From: an uncultured Rothia sp. | GTDB lineage: Bacteria; Actinomycetota; Actinomycetes; Actinomycetales; Micrococcaceae | Assembly (NCBI RefSeq): GCF_937976295.1 | Contig: NZ_CALJRY010000226.1 | Coordinates: forward strand, 1-18,162 | DNA length: 18,162 nucleotides | Reading direction: 5' to 3' | Shown here: positions 13,592 to 18,162 of the stretch, piece by piece | Numbering within the stretch: position 1 is the stretch's first letter | Layout of the letters: each line of letters starts with the position of its first letter | Program-made: the position numbers and the translations under genes | Notes under the pieces: model-generated | Database searches by the model: none | Told to the model about the DNA's origin: nothing | What the model saw: the letters and a program-made list of their open reading frames with translations, nothing else

Positions 13592-14854
13592 TTAGGCCTT
13601 CAAATCGGTTTCTTCTGCGTCCTCAGCGGTTTCCTCTTCTTCGTATTCTTCCTCGTACTCGTCGTAGTCCTCGTAATCTTCGTAGTAGGGCTGACGACCA
13701 AAGTAGAAGGCGACTGCCGCAACAGCGCCACCCAGAATAGCGATGAGGATACCGAGCATCGGGGTCCACAGCATCGAGATCAGGCCAGCGACCAGAACGG
13801 CGAGGCCTGCACCCTTGACCAGGTTCAGCAGACGGTCACGTTCGTTCGGTTCGTAGTATTCCTCTTCCTCAATGCTGTACTCGATGACGGACTTCTCAGC
13901 GGCGGGTTCGCTGCGGGTCGGCTCAGGGGAGGAGCCACCGGTCAGGGAGCTCATGAAACCGCGACGCTTCTTCGGAGCCTGCTGTGCGGCGGACTCCAGG
14001 TAGTGACGCTCACCTTCGGTGGGTACGAATGCGGCGGGCACCTCGTATTCTTCGCCAGCGGGTAGCAGAGCCGGAACATTGTTGGGCAGGGTCTCGTACC
14101 ATTCCTGCGGAATGTCGGCGGGGCGTGCCGCCTGAACGGTCAGCGACAGCTCGAGGGTGTTACCGCGAATAGTGCCCCACGCGCTGGTGAGGCGGTCGTT
14201 CTCAAAAGCGTAACGAATGACGGGCGTAAGCTGCTCAGACATCTGGGTGCTCAGGCGGCCCACGAGCTTGCGGTCGTGACGTACCTCCACGCTGTCAACG
14301 AAGCGGCCGTCGGAGGTCTTCAGCTGGTTCGCCTCCAGGGTCAGGATCACGCGGCCTTCACCGCTGGGCGGCAGGATAGTGTGCAGGTATTCGGAGTGTT
14401 CCTTCTCGTCGAGCACCTTCATCGACGGACCCTGGGGGAGTAGGGTCGCGCGGGTCGGTGCGTCGTTGAGAGGGAAGAGAGAACCGGGTGCGGACAGGGA
14501 GAGCACACCGGTGCTCTTCACGTGCATACCTCCGCCTTCAGCGCGTACGGCGACAGCGGAGAGCTGCAGGTGCGCGATGGGTTCGTAGCCGGAGGCGACC
14601 ACGCGGGTAATGGGATCCCAGTACGCGGCGGAGTCCTCCACGCTCATGCGGCCTACCTTGAACTCGTCAATGTAGACGGCAATGCTATTGGGCTCGTAGG
14701 GGTTATCCGGTTCGGGAACGAGGCGCGCTTCACCGTACCAGATCCGTTCACGGTCGATGTGCAGTTCCTCGAAAATTTGGAGAGTTTCTGCTTCGTAGTA
14801 ATCATCGGTGACAATGTCAACGCTACCGCGGTCACCGAGCGCGTAATCGACCAC
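13592..14854 (-). CDS. Membrane protein with HIRAN-like repeats and acidic Tyr-rich tail
   Basis: A 420-residue protein of unknown function. Residues 40-80 (ARLVPEPDNPYEPNSIAVYI, then KVGRMSVEDSAAYWDPI) resemble the HIRAN fold pattern seen in DNA-damage and restriction-associated proteins. A related-looking block recurs at 168-250 (DSVEVRHDRKLVGRLSTQMS, then GNTLELSL). A Pro/Ser linker (290-320) is followed by an acidic stretch, two membrane helices (about 345-362 and 364-386) and a C-terminal tail from 389 made almost only of Glu, Asp and Tyr. The start is a GTG, chosen because AAGGAG lies six bases upstream. It is monocistronic and convergent with the LCP gene. HIRAN similarity is by eye only. 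Confidence 0.8.
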   Translation of the reverse strand: MVDYALGDRGSVDIVTDDYYEAETLQIFEELHIDRERIWYGEARLVPEPDNPYEPNSIAVYIDEFKVGRMSVEDSAAYWDPITRVVASGYEPIAHLQLSAVAVRAEGGGMHVKSTGVLSLSAPGSLFPLNDAPTRATLLPQGPSMKVLDEKEHSEYLHTILPPSGEGRVILTLEANQLKTSDGRFVDSVEVRHDRKLVGRLSTQMSEQLTPVIRYAFENDRLTSAWGTIRGNTLELSLTVQAARPADIPQEWYETLPNNVPALLPAGEEYEVPAAFVPTEGERHYLESAAQQAPKKRRGFMSSLTGGSSPEPTRSEPAAEKSVIEYSIEEEEYYEPNERDRLLNLVKGAGLAVLVAGLISMLWTPMLGILIAILGGAVAAVAFYFGRQPYYEDYEDYDEYEEEYEEEETAEDAEETDLKA

Positions 14855-15090
14855 TGAAAACTCCTTCTGATATGTCTAAGCGAGCGGATACCTAGTCTAT
14901 TCTCTCATGCTTTCAGCACGGACAGCTCACAAAAAGGGGTGACATTTATCTGTCTTTTAGCACCGGGTGCATATAGTTTTGTGTTTGGGGGAATCAGCCC
15001 CGGTAACGCCGACTCACATCAACGCACTAAAGAGCCGCGAACCCTCCGCCTAGAGCCTCACGAAACAAAAATTTCGGCTGAGAAAACCGC
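14855..15090. other. Spacer between the HIRAN-like gene and pepN terminator, no gene seen
   Basis: The frame open on the plus strand here is the start of a long shadow of pepN. Short dyads are visible: GACA/TGTC (14941-14954), GCACC-G-GGTGC (14960-14970) and GGGG/CCCC (14987-15001). On the minus strand TAGACT or TAGGTA (near 14890-14900) may be the -10 of the downstream GTG-start gene. Confidence 0.4.
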
Positions 15091-15151
15091 GAAAAAGACC
15101 GCCGCCCGACACCACCCGGTTCACAACCGGGTGAGCGCCAAGCGGCGGTCT
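15091..15151 (-). terminator. Terminator of pepN
   Basis: Read on the minus strand, AGACCGCCGC and GCGGCGGTCT (complements of 15142-15151 and 15096-15105) enclose an inner ACCCGGTT-GTG-AACCGGGT hairpin. TTTTTCGC follows: a classic rho-independent terminator 70 bases after the stop. Confidence 0.88.
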
Positions 15152-15220
15152 ACAACGATTAGCTTGAGAGCCTCACAGAGCGGTCATAGCACCCCGCTTC
15201 GGCTACTCAAACCATGCAGC

Positions 15221-17893
15221 TTAGCCCTGCAGGGAGGCGTTGAACTTCTGCGCCACAATCGAACGGTGGCCGTGATCCTGAGCCTCCAGCACCAGACGAC
15301 GCAGAGCCGAAGGAGCCTCGGGGTTCGCCTCCAGCCAACGCTGAGCCAGCGCAACGGAGGGGTTACCCTCAACACCCAGACCCTCGGTGGAGCCGGTGTT
15401 GTACAGAGCCTTCGGGTACAGACCACGCACAATGCGGGTCGCCATACCAATCGAACGGGACGCCCAAACGGGCAGCAGAGCCTCAAAGTAGGAGTCGTAG
15501 TAGGACTCACGCAGCTCAACCGGACCGCGAGCAAAACCGTTAATGGTCGAAGCCAGAGCGTCGTTCGACAGCGACTCGTCTTCCATGATGGTCTTGTACG
15601 CGGCAGCCTTACGCTCAGCAGAGGGCAGAGCAGCAATCGCGTACGCGTAACCGTTCGAAGAAATCGAGGAGGGGCTGTACTTAGCCGCACGGTCCAGATC
15701 CTCAACGGTCACCAGGTCACGGCTTGCGAGCGCACCCAGTGCACTCCAACCCAGGTTCTGGTCGTAAGGAATGCCGGTTGCGTCAGCAATATCGCCGGTG
15801 GTGTCTTCGAAAGCACCGCGGGCAATATCGCGGCAGAGCTCTTCACCCTTGGTCGCGTTGGTGGAGACCGAAATCAGGGCGCGAAGCAGAATCAGCTGCT
15901 CGTCGGAGCCGGGCTTAGCCTGCGCCAGTGCGGCTGCGAATGCGTCGTAGAGAGCGTCGTAGAGGCGCTCGCGGCCGGTGGGTGCGGAGAAGGTTGCGAT
16001 AGCGACCTGTGCGTTGTTGACCATGGTGCCCAGCAGGGATGCGCTCGGTTCCTTGGAGACGTTGCGTACGACTGCGTCGACGTAGGTGGTGACGGGCAGG
16101 CGTGCATCGCGCACGTTCTCCCAGAGGGAGCCCCAGATGAGGCCGCGGGAGAGCGCGGATTCGAGGGTGGAGACACCTTCGATAGCTGCCTGCAGGCCGT
16201 CTTCGTCGGTCAGGGCAACCTTGGCGTAGGTGTGGTCTTCTGCGTTGAGCATGAGCAGGTCAGCTTCGCCAACGAGCTTCTTCTGCTCATCGGTGAGCTC
16301 CACACGGTGCTCGGAGACGGGCTCTGCCGGGTACTCGAGGGAGAGCACGCCGGTGGAGGTGAGCTTGCCGTCGGTCAGCGCGAAGGTTTCCAGCTTTGCC
16401 ACGTGGGGGCGGCCCAGGCCTGCGGGCTGCTGTGCGGGCAGTTCCTGGGTGAGGATCAGGTCGGTGAGCTGGCCGTCTTCGCCGTAGACGCGCTTGGTGC
16501 CCAGTGCGGACACGCCGGAGGTCTGCAGCCATGCGTTAGCCCATGCCTGCATGTCGCGGCCGGACACCTCGTTGAGTACCTGCAGGAAGTCGTTCAGGGA
16601 GGTGTTGCCCCACTCGAAGCGCTTGAAGTACACGCGTGCTGCTTCGATGAAGGTGTCGAAGCCGACGTAGGCGACCAGCTGCTTGAGCACGGATGCGCCC
16701 TTTGCGTAGGTGATGCCGTCGAAGTTCTGCGATGCTGCTTCCAGGTGGGGGATGTCAGCGACGATGGGGTGGGTGGTGGGCAGCTGGTCCTGCATGTAGG
16801 CCCAGGCCTTGCGGTTGTTCGCGAAGGTGACCCATGCGTCGTTGAAGTTGTTGGCCTCCTTAGCGCCGAGGGTGCCCATGAAGTCTGCGAAGGATTCCTT
16901 GAGCCACAGGTCGTCCCACCACTTCATGGTGACGAGGTCGCCGAACCACATGTGCGCCATTTCGTGGCAGATGGTGTTGGTGCGGCCTTCGAGGTCGTCC
17001 TCGGTTGCGCCGGAGACGAAGATGTAGTCTTCGGTGAAGGTGACCAGGCCGGGGTTCTCCATTGCGCCGATGTTGTATTCGGGTACGAATGCCTGCTCGT
17101 ACTTGGGGTACGGGTAGGGGTAGTCGAAGAGGTCCTGGAAGAAGTCCAGGCCGTTTTTGGTGACCATGAAGATGTGGTCGTAGTCAAAGTGCGGCTTGAG
17201 GGACTGGCGGCAGTATGCGACCAGGGGGATGTCGCCGCTGTTGACCTTGCTCTTGGGCTTGTAGGTGGTGGTTGCGGTGAAGTATTCGCCGGCAACGATT
17301 GCGGTGATGTAGGTGGAGATCTTTGCGGTGGGGGAGAAGACTCGCTTGGTGATGGAGTCGTCGGCGGGGTCTACGGCCTGGCTTTCGAGTACGCCGTTGG
17401 AGCTGACAACCCAGTCCTTGGGTGCGGTGATGCGGAAGTTGAAGACTGCCTTCAGGTCGGGCTGCTCGAAGTTCGGGAAGACTCGGCGGCAGTCGGAGGG
17501 CTCGTACTGGGTGTACAGGTAGACGCGACCGTCGGAGGGGTCGAAGTAGCGGTGCAGACCTTCGCCGGAGCGGGAGTAGTAGGAGCGGCCGTGGATGGTG
17601 AGCACGTTTTCTGCCTTCAGGTTGGGCAGGGTGATGCGTGCGCCGTCGACGACATCAGCCAGGGTCAGTTCGGTGCCGTTGAGCTTAACGGAGTCGACGC
17701 TGTGGTGGATGTAGTCGATGAAGGTTTCTGCACCGGGGGTGTTGCAGGAGAATCGGACGGTGGTGACGGTGGGGTAGGACTCGAATTCGGGGTCCTTGGC
17801 GTTAGTCAGGTCGACATGCACGTCGTAGGTGTCGACACTGATGAGAGCCGAACGTTCTGCGGCTTCTTCGCGGGAGAGGTTCTCATTATTCAT
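15221..17893 (-). CDS. pepN: Aminopeptidase N (M1 family)
   Basis: An 890-residue cytosolic zinc aminopeptidase that trims N-terminal residues from peptides. The exopeptidase motif GAMEN is at 276-280. The zinc site HEMAH (310-314) with E333 in WLKESFADF gives the HExxH-X18-E pattern of family M1. A beta-rich N-terminal domain (1-205) and a long alpha-helical ERAP1_C-like C-terminal domain (about 540-890) complete the usual full-length architecture. The chosen start gives MNNENLSREEAAERSAL, which fits actinobacterial PepN N-termini. The longer frame to 18028 has no support. No ribosome binding site precedes it. Instead TAGAAT lies seven bases before the ATG on the minus strand, suggesting a leaderless transcript. 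The gene is monocistronic. Confidence 0.96.
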   Translation of the reverse strand: MNNENLSREEAAERSALISVDTYDVHVDLTNAKDPEFESYPTVTTVRFSCNTPGAETFIDYIHHSVDSVKLNGTELTLADVVDGARITLPNLKAENVLTIHGRSYYSRSGEGLHRYFDPSDGRVYLYTQYEPSDCRRVFPNFEQPDLKAVFNFRITAPKDWVVSSNGVLESQAVDPADDSITKRVFSPTAKISTYITAIVAGEYFTATTTYKPKSKVNSGDIPLVAYCRQSLKPHFDYDHIFMVTKNGLDFFQDLFDYPYPYPKYEQAFVPEYNIGAMENPGLVTFTEDYIFVSGATEDDLEGRTNTICHEMAHMWFGDLVTMKWWDDLWLKESFADFMGTLGAKEANNFNDAWVTFANNRKAWAYMQDQLPTTHPIVADIPHLEAASQNFDGITYAKGASVLKQLVAYVGFDTFIEAARVYFKRFEWGNTSLNDFLQVLNEVSGRDMQAWANAWLQTSGVSALGTKRVYGEDGQLTDLILTQELPAQQPAGLGRPHVAKLETFALTDGKLTSTGVLSLEYPAEPVSEHRVELTDEQKKLVGEADLLMLNAEDHTYAKVALTDEDGLQAAIEGVSTLESALSRGLIWGSLWENVRDARLPVTTYVDAVVRNVSKEPSASLLGTMVNNAQVAIATFSAPTGRERLYDALYDAFAAALAQAKPGSDEQLILLRALISVSTNATKGEELCRDIARGAFEDTTGDIADATGIPYDQNLGWSALGALASRDLVTVEDLDRAAKYSPSSISSNGYAYAIAALPSAERKAAAYKTIMEDESLSNDALASTINGFARGPVELRESYYDSYFEALLPVWASRSIGMATRIVRGLYPKALYNTGSTEGLGVEGNPSVALAQRWLEANPEAPSALRRLVLEAQDHGHRSIVAQKFNASLQG

Positions 17894-17900
17894 GCTTTTT

Positions 17901-17906
17901 ATTCTA
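17901..17906 (-). promoter_or_regulatory. Candidate -10 element for leaderless pepN transcript
   Basis: TAGAAT on the minus strand ends seven bases before the pepN ATG, so initiation would fall on or next to the A of the start codon. The -35 region (GCCAGA at a 17-base spacing) is poor. Confidence 0.45.
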
Positions 17907-18033
17907 GTCGTTGCGACCGAAAATCTGGCAGTTGACCAGGGTGTGCCGGTCATATTACTCAAGGTGCGAGAGGCTGCGGCGTGATTGAGAGCAAACAATA
18001 CATGGGATGTGACGCAGAACATGCTCATTTGAT

Positions 18034-18062
18034 TTGCGGAGTATTCAGAAAGCCCGTATAGT
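18034..18062 (+). promoter_or_regulatory. Promoter of the tRNA-Leu gene
   Basis: TTGCGG (18034-18039) and TATAGT (18057-18062) are separated by exactly 17 bases, ending 51 bases before the mature tRNA 5' end. Confidence 0.65.
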
Positions 18063-18074
18063 ATTACGTGTTGC

Positions 18075-18105
18075 TTCGAACGGCACCGAAAGGAAAACGT
18101 TCGAA
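18075..18105 (+). other. Hairpin in the tRNA-Leu precursor leader
   Basis: TTCGAACG (18075-18082) pairs perfectly with CGTTCGAA (18098-18105) across a 15-base loop, eight bases before the mature tRNA start. Confidence 0.5.
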
Positions 18106-18113
18106 AGTCACCT

Positions 18114-18162
18114 GCGCGGGTGGCGGAATAGGCAGACGCGCTAGCTTGAGGTGCTAGTCCTC
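18114..18162 (+). tRNA. tRNA-Leu (anticodon GAG), 5' part only
   Basis: The acceptor 5' strand GCGCGGG (18114-18120) is followed by TG, a D-arm GCGGAATAGGCAGACGC, and an anticodon stem CTAGC/GCTAG. The loop TTGAGGT puts GAG at 18148-18150, reading CUC/CUU leucine codons. TCCTC begins the long variable arm expected of tRNA-Leu. The gene is cut by the window end, so the T-arm and 3' acceptor strand are not seen. Confidence 0.92.

Noticed and set aside
15096..15151. GGTTCACAACC resembling a tRNA T-arm
   Set aside because: It is the inner hairpin of the pepN terminator and no other tRNA arms are present.
14939..17935. 998-codon open frame on the plus strand
   Set aside because: It lies opposite pepN, whose HExxH and GAMEN motifs prove the coding strand. 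The translation is Val/Gly/Glu/Cys-rich, typical of an antisense shadow of a GC-rich gene, and crosses the pepN terminator.

Overview
The window reads as ordinary chromosomal DNA from a GC-rich actinobacterium, most likely Micrococcaceae. A Rothia-like organism is my best guess, from the gene content and protein flavour; no search was run. Codon use is GC-rich at third positions in all main genes. I see no insertion sequence, prophage, CRISPR array or plasmid function.

Left part (1-4122). A cut-off gene on the minus strand begins an HD/MESH1-like hydrolase (1-103). After a gene-free divergent spacer comes a lone DUF4253-like protein (645-1499). It meets the convergent biotin uptake operon bioY-bioM-bioN (3823 down to 1592) at a bidirectional terminator. 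The operon encodes a complete ECF biotin importer. A BioQ-like dyad lies upstream of bioY, so biotin-responsive control is plausible.

Middle part (3988-7935). An Rv1473-type ABC-F ATPase (4119-5717) may be translationally coupled to a 44-codon upstream ORF. A terminator and an AT-richer, gene-poor stretch follow. A well-delimited 28-residue acidic micropeptide gene (6292-6378) then appears, with a structured leader, a strong ribosome binding site and its own terminator. Convergent to it are a YdjM/DUF457 membrane metal-hydrolase-like gene and a 75-residue Cys/His protein. A perfect 8+8 inverted repeat lies between those two genes.

Right-middle part (7936-11392). A FabG-type ketoacyl-ACP reductase is followed by an atypical SDR whose Tyr and Lys are spaced Y-X6-K, as in FabI, InhA and FabL enoyl reductases. 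The pair may therefore supply two steps of fatty-acid elongation. A spacer with an 18-bp stem, tandem 14-mers and repeated CACCTATAGCC follows. Next is an orphan ABC ATPase overlapping by ATGA with a SpoU/TrmH RNA methyltransferase.

Right part (11393-18162). Here lie rpmE2 (type B L31) with a leader hairpin, and an LCP cell-wall ligase with a calcium-loop-like motif in its linker. A convergent membrane protein carries HIRAN-like repeats and a Tyr/Glu/Asp tail. Next come pepN (M1 aminopeptidase, apparently leaderless) and the start of a tRNA-Leu(GAG) gene with a recognisable promoter. Genes are mostly short operons separated by clear hairpin terminators, several of them shared between convergent genes.
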